A stretch of DNA of 64,000 nucleotides, taken from NCBI GenBank assembly GCA_946480815.1, contig CAMLLB010000008.1, forward strand, positions 1 to 64,000, in the 5' to 3' direction. Below are positions 27,695-36,206 of this stretch, piece after piece. The notes beneath the pieces were generated by a model. It was not told where the DNA came from. It did not search any database and saw nothing but the letters and a program-made list of their open reading frames with translations. How positions within the stretch are numbered: position 1 is the stretch's first letter; every line of letters starts with the position of its first letter. The stretch is from an uncultured Flavobacteriales bacterium (GTDB lineage: Bacteria; Bacteroidota; Bacteroidia; Flavobacteriales; Crocinitomicaceae). The translations under genes were made by a program, and so were the position numbers.

Positions 27695-27775
27695 CGAAAT
27701 CAAAAGTACAAAAAAAGAAGTTCGCTTAAATTCATAAAAAACAATTAACTTGAAATGCCAACGGATTAAACTTCG

Positions 27776-27783
27776 TACTTTTG
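27776..27783 (+). promoter_or_regulatory. -7 box of the Fur-family gene
   Basis: TACTTTTG fits TAnnTTTG and lies 17 nt before ATG 27801. It lies inside the longer open frame starting at 27750 and so argues for the shorter protein. A TTG at 27750-27752 gives a slightly long spacer of 23. Confidence 0.55.
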
Positions 27784-27800
27784 CTATCCTGATAATCAAA

Positions 27801-28196
27801 ATGAAGACAACAAGAAACACAGCTGCCAGAAGCGCTATCCTGGAACTCATTAACGACTCAAGTGTGGCGTTGTCTCAGCCGGCTATTCAACATAAATTGA
27901 ACGGTTTGTGCGATCGCGTAACCATTTATCGCGTTTTGGACCGCTTGTTAGATGATGGTTTAATTCACAAAATCGTCAATGTCAACGGGGTGGTAAACTA
28001 TGCAGCATGTTCTTCCTGTAATCACAATCATGAACACGATCACGAACATATCCATTTCAGTTGCAGAATTTGCAGTGAACTGACATGCCTTGACCAGGTC
28101 ATCCCTTCGTTCTCACTTCCGGAAGGATTTCAGGCAGAAGAAACCTTTTTTACGATCTCCGGAATTTGTAAAAACTGCCAAGGCTCCGGAAAATGA
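27801..28196 (+). CDS. Fur/Zur-family metal-responsive repressor
   Basis: This 131-residue Fur-family protein has an N-terminal winged helix (TRNTAARSAILELI ... DRVTIYRVLDRLLDDGLIHKI) and a C-terminal dimer/metal domain with a His-rich run (NHNHEHDHEHIHF) and two Cys pairs (CRIC; CKNC) for structural zinc. A further CSSC occurs near residue 75. The extra histidines suggest zinc sensing, but Fur, Zur and PerR types cannot be separated here. It overlaps the CDF exporter gene by 4 nt (ATGA) and diverges from the TonB/HMA operon, which suggests it controls both. Confidence 0.88.
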   Translation: MKTTRNTAARSAILELINDSSVALSQPAIQHKLNGLCDRVTIYRVLDRLLDDGLIHKIVNVNGVVNYAACSSCNHNHEHDHEHIHFSCRICSELTCLDQVIPSFSLPEGFQAEETFFTISGICKNCQGSGK

Positions 28197-29065
28197 GTTT
28201 AAATCATGAAAAAGCAGAAAGAACCGCCTGGTTCAGTTTAATAGGCAATTTCCTGATGGCTGCAGTGAAAGGATTGGTTGGCTATTTCGGGAATTCCTAT
28301 GCTTTGATTGCAGATGCGATCGAATCCACCGGCGATGTTTTTGCTTCTGCTTTGGTCATTGTAGGATTTCGCTATGCCAAACGGCCACCGGATGAAAATC
28401 ATCCATACGGACACGGAAAAGTAGAACCTTTGATCACTTTCGTGGTCGTTGGATTTTTAGTTGCTTCTGCAACACTGATCATCATTGAAAGTATCTACAA
28501 TATCCGAATACCTCACAAAGCTCCGGCATCCTATACACTTTGGGTTATCGGTGGAGTCATTATTGTAAAAGAATTGTTTTTTCGTTTTGTTTCCAAATCC
28601 AGTGAAGAAGTAGGAAGCACGTCCTTAAAGGCAGATGCCTGGCATCATCGCAGTGACGCAATTACTTCAGCTTGTGCTTTCGTGGGAATCGCCATTGCAG
28701 TTTACATGGGTGATTCCTGGGCCCAGGCAGATGATTGGGCAGCATTGGTCGCCTCATTCATTATCCTGTTCAATGCCTATAAAATATTCCGGCCGGCGCT
28801 TGGAGAGATTATGGACGAACACTTGTATGACGAATTTATTTTGATCATCCGGGAAAAATCAAAAGAAGTTGCAGGAATTATCGATACGGAAAAATGTTTG
28901 GTCAGAAAATCCGGCATGCGCTATTGGGTGGACCTCCACATTCATGTGAACGGGAACCTGAGCGTACATGAAGGACACACCATTGCTCATAACCTGAAAA
29001 AGCATTTAATGAATGAAATCCCGGAAATTGAAGACATTTTGGTACACGTGGAACCGGCTGAATAA
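28193..29065 (+). CDS. Cation diffusion facilitator family metal exporter
   Basis: This 290-residue CDF protein has six membrane helices and a C-terminal cytoplasmic domain (about residues 205-290) with the HEGHTIAHNLKKHL element. The transport site has IADAIESTGD in helix 2 and WHHRSDAITS in helix 5. So the first pair is Glu/Asp where zinc exporters usually have Asp/Asp or His/Asp, a possible selectivity change. It overlaps the Fur-family gene by 4 nt. It would export divalent metal in exchange for protons, opposing the TonB import operon on the other strand. Confidence 0.92.
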   Translation: MSLNHEKAERTAWFSLIGNFLMAAVKGLVGYFGNSYALIADAIESTGDVFASALVIVGFRYAKRPPDENHPYGHGKVEPLITFVVVGFLVASATLIIIESIYNIRIPHKAPASYTLWVIGGVIIVKELFFRFVSKSSEEVGSTSLKADAWHHRSDAITSACAFVGIAIAVYMGDSWAQADDWAALVASFIILFNAYKIFRPALGEIMDEHLYDEFILIIREKSKEVAGIIDTEKCLVRKSGMRYWVDLHIHVNGNLSVHEGHTIAHNLKKHLMNEIPEIEDILVHVEPAE

Positions 29066-29069
29066 TTGA

Positions 29070-29146
29070 TCATTGAAAATGGAATAATTGAAAAGGAAGG
29101 AATTATCGCAAACTTTTCAATTTTCAATTCTACATTTTCAATTTGA
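29070..29146. repeat. AT-rich inverted repeat (TTTTCAATT family)
   Basis: Arms built from GAAAATGGAATAATTGAAAAGG on the left and complementary CTTTTCAATTTTCAATTC on the right surround about 15 nt. Similar imperfect repeats fill gaps at 32641-32732 and 51488-51590. All are strictly intergenic. Confidence 0.6.
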
Positions 29147-29182
29147 CCTATCTTTGTACTATAAAATAAACAGACAAACATC

Positions 29183-29788
29183 ATGACATCAGTCCCAGTT
29201 ACAGTATACGTTGAAATGACTCCCAATCCAAACACGATGAAATTCGTTGCAAATAAATATTTGCTTATTAACGGTGAGTCGGTTGAATTCCATTCAGGTG
29301 CAGAAGCCAAAGGTTATTCTCCATTAGCAGAAGAATTATTCCGTTTTCCATTTGTGAAAACCGTTTTCATTACTGCAAACTTTGTTACCATTGCTAAAAA
29401 CGATACCATTTCCTGGGATTTCATAACCATGGAATTACGTGAATTCGTGAAGAACTGGATCGTTGAAGGAAAAGATATCCTAATCCAAATGCCGGTTGCA
29501 AAACCAAAAACTTCAGATGAAGCGGATGCAAAACCGGTGAAGGAATATGCTCCGTCTGAATACGATGATGCTATTCGTGCTTTATTGGATGAATATGTCC
29601 GTCCGGCAGTTGAAGGCGATGGTGGAGCGATCGACTTTGTTGGGTTTGAGGAAGGGACAGTTACGGTTGCACTCCGCGGCGCATGTTCAGGTTGTCCTTC
29701 CAGTACGGCAACATTGAAAGGCGGAATCGAAAATTTATTGAAACAGCATTTACCGGATGTAAAAGAGGTGGTTGCAGAATCACTTTAA
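29183..29788 (+). CDS. Nfu/NifU-type iron-sulfur cluster carrier
   Basis: This 201-residue protein has an N-terminal Nfu_N domain (residues about 8-95: VYVEMTPNPNTMKFV) and a C-terminal NifU-like domain (about 128-198) with the cluster-binding GACSGCPSSTATL motif. Such proteins carry 4Fe-4S clusters to apo-proteins; this organisation is standard in Bacteroidota. A TATCTTTG -7 box is at 29149-29156. It is monocistronic and ends at a palindromic repeat at 29804. Confidence 0.93.
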   Translation: MTSVPVTVYVEMTPNPNTMKFVANKYLLINGESVEFHSGAEAKGYSPLAEELFRFPFVKTVFITANFVTIAKNDTISWDFITMELREFVKNWIVEGKDILIQMPVAKPKTSDEADAKPVKEYAPSEYDDAIRALLDEYVRPAVEGDGGAIDFVGFEEGTVTVALRGACSGCPSSTATLKGGIENLLKQHLPDVKEVVAESL

Positions 29789-29803
29789 GAGATTGACACA
29801 CAT

Positions 29804-29837
29804 ACAGTAAGGGCGGAAAATTTTCCGCCCTTACTGT
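29804..29837. repeat. GTAAGGGCG palindrome, copy 2
   Basis: A perfect 34-bp palindrome (17-bp arms, GTAAGGGCGG core) lies 16 nt past the nfu stop. It has the same design as the other family members but a different middle (GGAAAATTTTCC). Confidence 0.82.
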
Positions 29838-29844
29838 TATTATT

Positions 29845-29869
29845 GGGCGCGATTAATCGCGCCCTTACG
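29845..29869. repeat. GGGCGCGATT palindrome, copy 3 (asymmetric)
   Basis: A perfect 20-bp palindrome (29845-29864) with a right flank TTACG matching the family but no matching left flank, so it looks like a decayed copy. It lies only 7 bp after copy 2 and is followed by a T run. Confidence 0.75.
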
Positions 29870-29941
29870 TTTTTTTTCAGATCATTTATGGAATTTCTAT
29901 CTGCCCAACATCTCTATAGAAATCAATTAAAAAATCAGATC

Positions 29942-30649
29942 ATGAAAACAATCACATTTATCGGAGCTTTATTCCTTAGCGGAATGACTTTCGCACAAAA
30001 CACGTTCGGCGACATTATCGGAACCTTTACTACTCCGGATAAAAAAGAAGGAATTTACGGCGCCTATGCAGTAACAACCAGAGGAGATCAAGTTTTTAAG
30101 GCCGTAACGGATGAAGATGGACGATTCCGGATCTCAGCTGTTCCTGCGGGTACTTATAAAGTTTTCTTCATCTACGATGGTGATACAACCTATTCAAAAG
30201 ACATGGTAGAAGTTTCCCCAGATGGATTTGGAAATAATGGATTGGTAGCCCAAGCTTCAACAAAAGAACTTGAGGTGTTGGTTGTAACAGCACCAATTTA
30301 TAAACTAACAACAGGTGTTGCTCCTGAGATCAAATTGACAAAAAAAGACATTCAGCACATGCCGATCAAATTTGATGCAAAACAAATGGTCGCTGCAATG
30401 ACATCTGAAGTCAAATTGACAGACGACGGAGAATTAATCTTCCGTGGAGCACGCAAAGGAGATGTGATCAACTACATTGACGGAGTGAAAATGACCGATG
30501 TTCAAAATGTACCAAGTGCTGCTTTGGGTTACGTGATGGTTTACTCCGGAGCAATTCCTGCAAAATACGGAGATACAACCGGCGGTGTTGTGGTGATGGA
30601 AACTTTAAGCTACTTCGATCTATTACGTGAATACAATAACAGACCCTAA
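29942..30649 (+). CDS. Plug-domain-only TonB-receptor-like protein
   Basis: This 235-residue exported protein has a signal peptide (MKTITFIGALFLSGMTFAQ), a carboxypeptidase-like sandwich (FRISAVPAGTYKVFFIYDG) and a TonB-receptor plug-like domain (DGVKMTDV...YSGAIPAKYGDTTGGVVVME), then stops. No beta-barrel follows, so it cannot itself be a channel. It may be a free plug or signalling domain, or part of a split receptor. ATG 29942 is chosen over the longer frame from 29843 because it starts the signal peptide. A strong terminator at 30667 shows the gene ends here naturally rather than by frameshift. Confidence 0.8.
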   Translation: MKTITFIGALFLSGMTFAQNTFGDIIGTFTTPDKKEGIYGAYAVTTRGDQVFKAVTDEDGRFRISAVPAGTYKVFFIYDGDTTYSKDMVEVSPDGFGNNGLVAQASTKELEVLVVTAPIYKLTTGVAPEIKLTKKDIQHMPIKFDAKQMVAAMTSEVKLTDDGELIFRGARKGDVINYIDGVKMTDVQNVPSAALGYVMVYSGAIPAKYGDTTGGVVVMETLSYFDLLREYNNRP

Positions 30650-30666
30650 AAAATCATCTTTTACCC

Positions 30667-30703
30667 AAAAAGGGTTGTGCACTAATAGTTCACAACCCTT
30701 TTT
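30667..30703. terminator. Strong terminator after the plug-only gene
   Basis: AAAAAGGGTTGTG (30667-30679) pairs perfectly with CACAACCCTTTTT (30691-30703), 11-nt loop, followed by a T-rich tail. Confidence 0.9.
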
Positions 30704-30833
30704 CTTTTGAATACTTCATACTGTTCTATGTGACCTATGTTTCTATGTGGTTTGTATTTTTAACCACAATGGGTACATAGAACAAATAGCGAAGATTAAT
30801 AACAATTGAAAAATTGTATCACTTCTTAATTTT

Positions 30834-31922
30834 TTATTTCGGGAAAAACTCCGGGCTTGCTTCTTCCATCGGAGCCATGTATTTTTTCAGGTTTTGTTCA
30901 TCGTGCTGGTTCAGGATCATCAGCATATTATCCGATTCAACGATAATGTAATTTTCCAATCCCTGGATCAAAGCCAATTTGTTGCTTGGAAGATTTACAA
31001 TACAATTCTCCGAATTGATCATATGTACGTGATCCCCAATCACCGCATTTCCATTGTAATCTTTTTCGAGATGGGTATACAAACTTCCCCACGTTCCTAA
31101 ATCCGACCAATCAAAATTGGACAAAACTACATCTACATTTTTCGCATTTTCCATCACTGCAAAGTCGATCGAAATATCTTCGCATGCAGCAAAAGAAGCA
31201 TTTACATAAGCCTGCTCTTCCGGCGTATTGTATTTCTGGGATTCGTCAGTAAATAAATGGAACAATTCCGGTTTAAATTTCTCCAACGCATTCAGGATCG
31301 TTTTTGCACGCCAGATAAAAATTCCGGAATTCCAATAGTAATTCCCGCTTCTAAGGAAGATTTCAGCCAATTCACGATTCGGTTTCTCTGTAAAATGTTT
31401 CACGTCTTTCACTTGTCCGGGAAGAATATCTCCGTCCTCAATAAATTCGATGTATCCGTAACCGGTATCAGGTCGTGTGGGCTTAATTCCTAAAGTCACC
31501 AAACGGTCTTCCTTATTCGCTGTGGCAATGGCTGTATTCACAATTTCCGTGAATTTATCTTCTTTCAGGATCAAATGGTCAGAAGGGGCTACAACCAAAG
31601 TCGCATTCGGATTCAAAGCATGAATTTTCGCTGCTGCATAAGTAATACAAGGCGCTGTATTCTTTCTTTCCGGTTCTGTCAGGATCTGGCCATCACTCAA
31701 CTCGGGAAGTTGCTCTTTCACCAAGGAAAAATAATTTGCGTTGGTAACAATGTAAATATTTTCTGCCGGTGCAATGTGTAACAAACGTTCAAAAGTCATT
31801 CGCAACAAGGATTTCCCGATTCCGAGAACATCTAAAAATTGCTTCGGGCGTTGAACCGTTGACATGGGCCAAAACCGGCTTCCGATCCCGCCAGCCATGA
31901 TCACGCAGTAATTATCTTTCAT
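30834..31922 (-). CDS. manC: Mannose-1-phosphate guanylyltransferase
   Basis: This 362-residue nucleotidyltransferase makes GDP-mannose from mannose-1-phosphate and GTP, for O-antigen, capsule or glycoprotein sugars. Motifs are MAGGIGSRFWPMST and VQRPKQFLDVLG (nucleotide loop), VVAPSDHLI, and the FTEKPNRELAEIFL and NSGIFIWRAKTIL pairs. The bifunctional isomerase half seen in some ManC proteins is absent, which is usual for this phylum. Its start overlaps the stop of the upstream SprT-like gene by 11 nt. Confidence 0.92.
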   Translation of the reverse strand: MKDNYCVIMAGGIGSRFWPMSTVQRPKQFLDVLGIGKSLLRMTFERLLHIAPAENIYIVTNANYFSLVKEQLPELSDGQILTEPERKNTAPCITYAAAKIHALNPNATLVVAPSDHLILKEDKFTEIVNTAIATANKEDRLVTLGIKPTRPDTGYGYIEFIEDGDILPGQVKDVKHFTEKPNRELAEIFLRSGNYYWNSGIFIWRAKTILNALEKFKPELFHLFTDESQKYNTPEEQAYVNASFAACEDISIDFAVMENAKNVDVVLSNFDWSDLGTWGSLYTHLEKDYNGNAVIGDHVHMINSENCIVNLPSNKLALIQGLENYIIVESDNMLMILNQHDEQNLKKYMAPMEEASPEFFPK

Positions 31923-32559
31923 GTATATTTTCTAAAAGTTGAACAGTAGCAAGTGAATGAATTAAGAACTGGCGCTTCGAAGGTACTTCCGTACACAAGA
32001 AACGGGTACGTCTCAATTCCCCTTTCACAAAGGTTTTTCCTTGCAAAACAAAAGTAGCATTTTTTGGAATTTCTTCAAGTATAATCTCCCCGCCATCACG
32101 CTTGTCATATTGCCTTAAAACACGTGACAATTGTGTATCTGTGCAGGATGAGGCTTTCATATTGGTTAAACTGGTCATCAACGCAATTTCAATGTCTTTG
32201 GGAAGTAATCCGGTTTGAATCGCGGGCCATAATAACTTACGAAATTCGGACTTCCATTCTTCACCATGGGGTTTGATCCGGAAACCGAAGCGCAGGTAAA
32301 CACGCAAATGCGCAAATTCATGCAGGGTGGTAATCAGAAAATTATACGGATTCAAATTTCCATTTACTGAAATCCGATGGAATGTTTCACCTTGTTGCGG
32401 AGCACGGTAATCTCCCAATTTTGTCGACCGCGGATTGGTAATTGCAAAACGTACCGGATGACTGAGCAGTAAATCCGCAACCATCTCTTCAAAGCCATTT
32501 GGCAAGTATGGCTTCAATTGCCTGATGTATTTTTCCTTTTTTGTTGGTTTTGATTCCAC
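31912..32559 (-). CDS. SprT-like zinc metalloprotease-type protein
   Basis: This 215-residue protein has the SprT/zincin active-site HEFAHLRVYLRFGF (HExxH: the Glu base between zinc-binding His residues). SprT-like proteins are linked to DNA-protein crosslink repair in eukaryotes; bacterial roles are unclear. The frame runs back to 32709, but that part lies in an AT-rich repeat. A -7 box TAATTTTG (minus strand, 32572-32565) sits immediately before GTG 32559, so GTG is the likelier start. It overlaps the manC-type gene and they are probably cotranscribed. Confidence 0.78.
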   Translation of the reverse strand: MESKPTKKEKYIRQLKPYLPNGFEEMVADLLLSHPVRFAITNPRSTKLGDYRAPQQGETFHRISVNGNLNPYNFLITTLHEFAHLRVYLRFGFRIKPHGEEWKSEFRKLLWPAIQTGLLPKDIEIALMTSLTNMKASSCTDTQLSRVLRQYDKRDGGEIILEEIPKNATFVLQGKTFVKGELRRTRFLCTEVPSKRQFLIHSLATVQLLENIHER

Positions 32560-32640
32560 GTCTGCAAAATTAAGGTGATTTCGAATGCAAAATCCGGAAT
32601 CACGGAACAAGTTATGAATCAAGGGTGGTGAACAAGTCAT

Positions 32641-32732
32641 AATTGAGAATTGAAAATGTAAAATTGAAAAGGTATCACGATGGATAAAAAGAGATTCATG
32701 CCTTTTCAATTCTCAATTCTCTATTTTCAATT
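32641..32732. repeat. AT-rich inverted repeat (AATTGAGAATTGAAAA family)
   Basis: The left arm 32641-32672 and the right arm 32701-32732 are largely complementary, both built from CAATT/AATTG units around a 28-bp unrelated centre. It occupies the divergent gap between the SprT-like gene and mlaE. Confidence 0.6.
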
Positions 32733-32758
32733 GTTTTTCTTTTAACTTTATATCCGAA

Positions 32759-33499
32759 ATGGGGATTATACAAAATATCGGCAAGTATTTCATGATGATG
32801 TGGATCGTGTTTTCGAAGCCAGAAAAATGGAGAATATTCCGCAGACGCTTTTTTGAAGAAATGGAATTGATCGGGATCAAGTCGATTCCAATCGTTGCCT
32901 TGATGTCTGCTTTTATGGGTGCTGTAATTGCCTTACAGACCGCTTCAAATATGGACAATCCGCTTCTGCCGACATATACTGTCGGTTATATTACGCGTTC
33001 CTCAACTATTTTGGAATTCTCACCAACCATCATTTCTTTGATCCTGGCCGGAAAGGTAGGTTCAAACATTGCATCCGAAGTAGGTACAATGCGTGTTACA
33101 GAACAAATTGACGCCCTGGAAATTATGGGAGTAAATTCATTAAGTTATCTGGTACTTCCAAAAGTAACTTCAGCAATGATCTTCTTCCCGGTACTGATTA
33201 TTTTTTCCATTGGCTTGAGTTTGATCGGTGGTTGGATGTCATTAAAACTTTCCGGACTTTCATCGACAGAAACATATATTTATGGTATTCGTTTCTTTTA
33301 CAGAGACAGTGATATCGTTTACGCCCTGACCAAAACGGTTGTCTTTGCATTCCTGATTACCTCTATCGCATCCTTCAAAGGTTATTATACCAAAGGTGGT
33401 GCTTTGGATGTTGGTAAATCTTCAACCGAAGCAGTTGTAAGTGCCAGTATCGCTATTTTGATTGCGAATTTCTTCTTAACTCAAATGTTCTTATTGTAA
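32759..33499 (+). CDS. mlaE: MlaE-family ABC transporter permease
   Basis: This 246-residue inner-membrane permease of the MlaE/YrbE family works in phospholipid transport between the inner and outer membranes. Five to six hydrophobic segments are visible. Family motifs include GAVIALQTA, SPTIISLILAGKVGSNIASEVGTMRVTEQIDALEIMGVNS and the late GYYTKGGALDVGKSSTEAVV. The ATG overlaps a weak TAACTTTA -7 region at 32743. It is coupled to mlaF by a one-base overlap (TAATG). An MlaD-type periplasmic gene is not adjacent. Confidence 0.93.
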   Translation: MGIIQNIGKYFMMMWIVFSKPEKWRIFRRRFFEEMELIGIKSIPIVALMSAFMGAVIALQTASNMDNPLLPTYTVGYITRSSTILEFSPTIISLILAGKVGSNIASEVGTMRVTEQIDALEIMGVNSLSYLVLPKVTSAMIFFPVLIIFSIGLSLIGGWMSLKLSGLSSTETYIYGIRFFYRDSDIVYALTKTVVFAFLITSIASFKGYYTKGGALDVGKSSTEAVVSASIAILIANFFLTQMFLL

Positions 33500-34260
33500 T
33501 GATAGAAGTTCTTAACGTCAATAAGACTTTTGGCGACAATCAAGTATTGAATGATGTCAGTGCCAGTTTTGAAAAAGGTAAGGTCAACCTCATCATTGGT
33601 CAGTCGGGGCAGGGAAAATCCGTACTTGCTAAATGTATCGTGGGACTTCACGAGGTAGATTCCGGTCAAATTTTGTACGATGGAAGAGATTTTACCAAAA
33701 TGGACCGTTTGCAGCGAAAAGAAGTTCGGCAGGAAATCGGGATGTTATTCCAGGGATCTGCTCTTTTTGATTCCATGACCGTTGAACAGAACATCATGTT
33801 CCCTTTGACGATGTTCACTAAAATGAGTAGAAAAGAAATGCAGGAACGTGTGGATTTTTGTTTGGAACGTGTGAACCTTGCCGGAAGAAACACGCTGTAT
33901 CCCGCAGAATGTTCCGGGGGAATGCAAAAACGTATCGCCATTGCCCGTGCAATTTCCATGAACCCAAAATACCTGTTTTGTGATGAGCCGAATTCCGGGT
34001 TAGATCCACAAACTTCGATCCTGATCGACAATCTGATCCGTGAGATTACCTACGAATATGAAATTACAACGATCGTGATTACCCACGATATGAATTCGGT
34101 AATTGAGATCGGTGACAGTATTGTGTTCATTAATAAAGGCCAGAATTGGTGGCAGGGAGATCGCAGGTCAATTATCACCACTGACAATCAAGAGATCAAT
34201 GACTTCGTGTTTGCTTCAGACTTTATGAAAGAGATCAAGGAGAAGATGAAAGCCGAATAA
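33499..34260 (+). CDS. mlaF: MlaF-family ABC transporter ATPase
   Basis: This 253-residue ATP-binding partner of the preceding permease has Walker A GQSGQGKSVLAK, the Mla-family signature CSGGMQKRIAIARAI (in place of LSGGQ), Walker B YLFCDEPNSGLDPQT and H-loop VITHDM. Its translation start overlaps the mlaE stop by one base. Together they energise lipid transfer in outer-membrane maintenance. Confidence 0.94.
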   Translation: MIEVLNVNKTFGDNQVLNDVSASFEKGKVNLIIGQSGQGKSVLAKCIVGLHEVDSGQILYDGRDFTKMDRLQRKEVRQEIGMLFQGSALFDSMTVEQNIMFPLTMFTKMSRKEMQERVDFCLERVNLAGRNTLYPAECSGGMQKRIAIARAISMNPKYLFCDEPNSGLDPQTSILIDNLIREITYEYEITTIVITHDMNSVIEIGDSIVFINKGQNWWQGDRRSIITTDNQEINDFVFASDFMKEIKEKMKAE

Positions 34261-34311
34261 TGCCGAATGCCTAATTAAAAAGATCAGTCCTTAGGCTCAA
34301 TCAATTCGCAA

Positions 34312-34959
34312 TTAATAATAAATTTTCATGATCATCGGCTTCGGCTCCTTATCAATAATCGGGATCAACTCTTCGAAATAATTCTCTGATAACATCGCAC
34401 AACCCAAACTGTTACAGATCGGATAGTACTGCTCTTCATCCGGAACACAACTGTACCGATGCAATACGATCGCCCTGGCCGCTGCCTTGTCATTTGATTT
34501 TTCCAAACCAGTCAGCTTATACGATTTACCGAAACTTCCCTGGTAAGAACCTCCGATCTTATACAAACCCAGTGAAGTCATATATGAATTCGGGATATTG
34601 CTGAACTGCAATGAATCCGTCCCGGCGATTTCGGATCCGGAACCATGCGCACACAATCCTCTCGAAATAATCTGATTCGTTTTCAAATCCACTACAAACA
34701 GGCGAAAATACTTGGATGGGATTTTCATATCGATCAGGATTGCTTTCTGATTGGAATACATTCCGCCCTTACTCTTGATGTACGTTTTGACAGATTCAAT
34801 TTGCCTGGGAAGCACTTGTAAAAACCGGGTGGAATCGTAATCCGACACCAGTGTCAATTCCTGGGAATCTTCCTGATTCAAACCGGAAGTCTGTGCCTGG
34901 TTATAAGTACAGGCACAAACAATTAAGATAAAGGCAATGAGATAATACAATCGGTTCAT
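34312..34959 (-). CDS. Murein L,D-transpeptidase catalytic-domain family protein
   Basis: This 215-residue exported protein has a lipoprotein-like N-terminus (YLIAFILIVCAC) and a YkuD_2-type catalytic region: HGSGSEIAGTDSLQFSNIPNS (His motif) and YPICNSLGCAMLSENYFEEL (catalytic Cys in SxGC). Proteins of this type probably cross-link or trim peptidoglycan in the periplasm. Length matches the family. It is a lone gene, convergent with mlaEF, with no clear terminator hairpin. Confidence 0.87.
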   Translation of the reverse strand: MNRLYYLIAFILIVCACTYNQAQTSGLNQEDSQELTLVSDYDSTRFLQVLPRQIESVKTYIKSKGGMYSNQKAILIDMKIPSKYFRLFVVDLKTNQIISRGLCAHGSGSEIAGTDSLQFSNIPNSYMTSLGLYKIGGSYQGSFGKSYKLTGLEKSNDKAAARAIVLHRYSCVPDEEQYYPICNSLGCAMLSENYFEELIPIIDKEPKPMIMKIYY

Positions 34960-35105
34960 TATCAGTTTTTTTTGGTCTAACGCTAAAAATCAAATTTGGG
35001 TACAAAATAAGAAAAACAGCTTCATTTTTCTTCCTTCATTTCATTCAATACAACAAGTCTGATTAAAAGTTCAGCTTTTTGCTATATTTATGGAAACAAT
35101 TTGAC

Positions 35106-35522
35106 ATGAAGAAAGGAACCATTGCAATTATCGTCGGAATTATCGTTGGAGGACTTTTCGTTGCTCTTGGTGAAAGTATGTCTACCTATATTTTCCCTCT
35201 GGAAAAACCAATTCCTACCGATCCGACCCTTTTAACTGATTATATTGAAAATGATGTGCCTTTAGGTTCCAAATTGGTTGTTGTCTTGAATTGGATTGTG
35301 GCGGCTTTTATTGCCGGTCTTGCAAGCACCTACATTTCAGGAAGAACCTCACCAAAACCCATGCTGGCTTCAGTTGGTGTATTGAATGTTCTCACACTTA
35401 TGAATTTATTCATCATTCACCATCCGAAATGGATGTGGATCACCTGTTTGCTTACGTTCATTCCAGTTGGCTATATTGCCTATTTTTTAATCCGTAAAAA
35501 GAAGACCGATGAAAGCGCGTGA
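35106..35522 (+). CDS. Four-helix membrane protein, unrecognised
   Basis: This 138-residue protein has four hydrophobic helices (about residues 5-25, 55-75, 85-105 and 112-130), Lys-rich ends and a KKKTDESA tail. The open frame starts at 35079, but that part covers a TATATTTA -7-like element, so ATG 35106 is preferred. It overlaps the next gene by 14 nt, implying cotranscription. No family is recognised; similar small membrane proteins accompany YdeI-type genes, but that is only an impression. Confidence 0.65.
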   Translation: MKKGTIAIIVGIIVGGLFVALGESMSTYIFPLEKPIPTDPTLLTDYIENDVPLGSKLVVVLNWIVAAFIAGLASTYISGRTSPKPMLASVGVLNVLTLMNLFIIHHPKWMWITCLLTFIPVGYIAYFLIRKKKTDESA

Positions 35523-36123
35523 CGAACGAATTACACAATACATTTCAAAATCGGCTGATTTTGCACAGGAAATATTGCTTCATTTAAGAGAAGTTATTCA
35601 CGATTTTTGTCCGGATGTAGAAGAAGGAATGAAGTGGAGCATGCCGTATTTCATGTACCGGGGAAAAATCCTTTGCAGTTTTGCATCCTTTAAAAACCAT
35701 TGTTCTTTTGGCTTTTGGCTGCAATCCGAAATGAAAGACCAGCATGGAATTTTCAAACGTGCACAGGAGGGCGGTATGGGAAGCCTGGGTAAAATATCCG
35801 CTATGAGTGATTTACCCAAAGACGAACAACTTGGAGCCTATATCCTGGAAGCAATGAATTTAATTGAACACGGAACAACACCGCGGGAACTTAATCCAAA
35901 ATTCAAAAAAACCATGCCGGAAATTCCTTCAGAATTACTGAAATTATTGGAATCGGAACCCAAAGCAAAAGCAGCATTCGACAACTTCCCCCCTTCTCAT
36001 CAAAGAGAATATATCGAATGGATCACAGAAGCAAAACGCGAGGAAACCAAACAACGCAGACTACAGCAAACCATTGAAAACCTGTTGGAAGGCAAGTCAA
36101 AAGACTGGAAATATATGCGTTAA
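35509..36123 (+). CDS. YdeI/OmdA-type protein with DUF1801 domain
   Basis: This 204-residue cytoplasmic protein has an N-terminal DUF1801 fold (residues about 15-115: MKWSMPYFMYRGKILCSFASF) and a C-terminal YdeI/OmpD-associated helical tail (PSELLKLLESEPKAKAAFDNFPPSHQREYIEWI...RRLQQTIENLLEG). Related YdeI proteins are linked to peptide stress resistance, but the biochemical role is unknown. It overlaps the upstream four-helix gene by 14 nt. Confidence 0.85.
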   Translation: MKARDERITQYISKSADFAQEILLHLREVIHDFCPDVEEGMKWSMPYFMYRGKILCSFASFKNHCSFGFWLQSEMKDQHGIFKRAQEGGMGSLGKISAMSDLPKDEQLGAYILEAMNLIEHGTTPRELNPKFKKTMPEIPSELLKLLESEPKAKAAFDNFPPSHQREYIEWITEAKREETKQRRLQQTIENLLEGKSKDWKYMR

Positions 36124-36178
36124 CCGATTTTCGCCCACCATTGACCGATTTTGACTATTCAACTCCTGATTAGTCTTA

Positions 36179-36186
36179 TACCTTTG
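36179..36186 (+). promoter_or_regulatory. -7 box of the LiaF-like operon
   Basis: TACCTTTG lies 20 nt before ATG 36207. The nearest TTG (36151) gives a long spacer of 25, so only the -7 element is well supported. Confidence 0.45.
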
Positions 36187-36206
36187 CCTTATAAATCTTT
36201 CAGATT

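Noticed and set aside
27235..27729. 164-residue plus-strand frame opposite the HYC_CC_PP-like gene
   Set aside because: The minus strand has a clean signal peptide and CC/PP motifs; this frame is a shadow of it.
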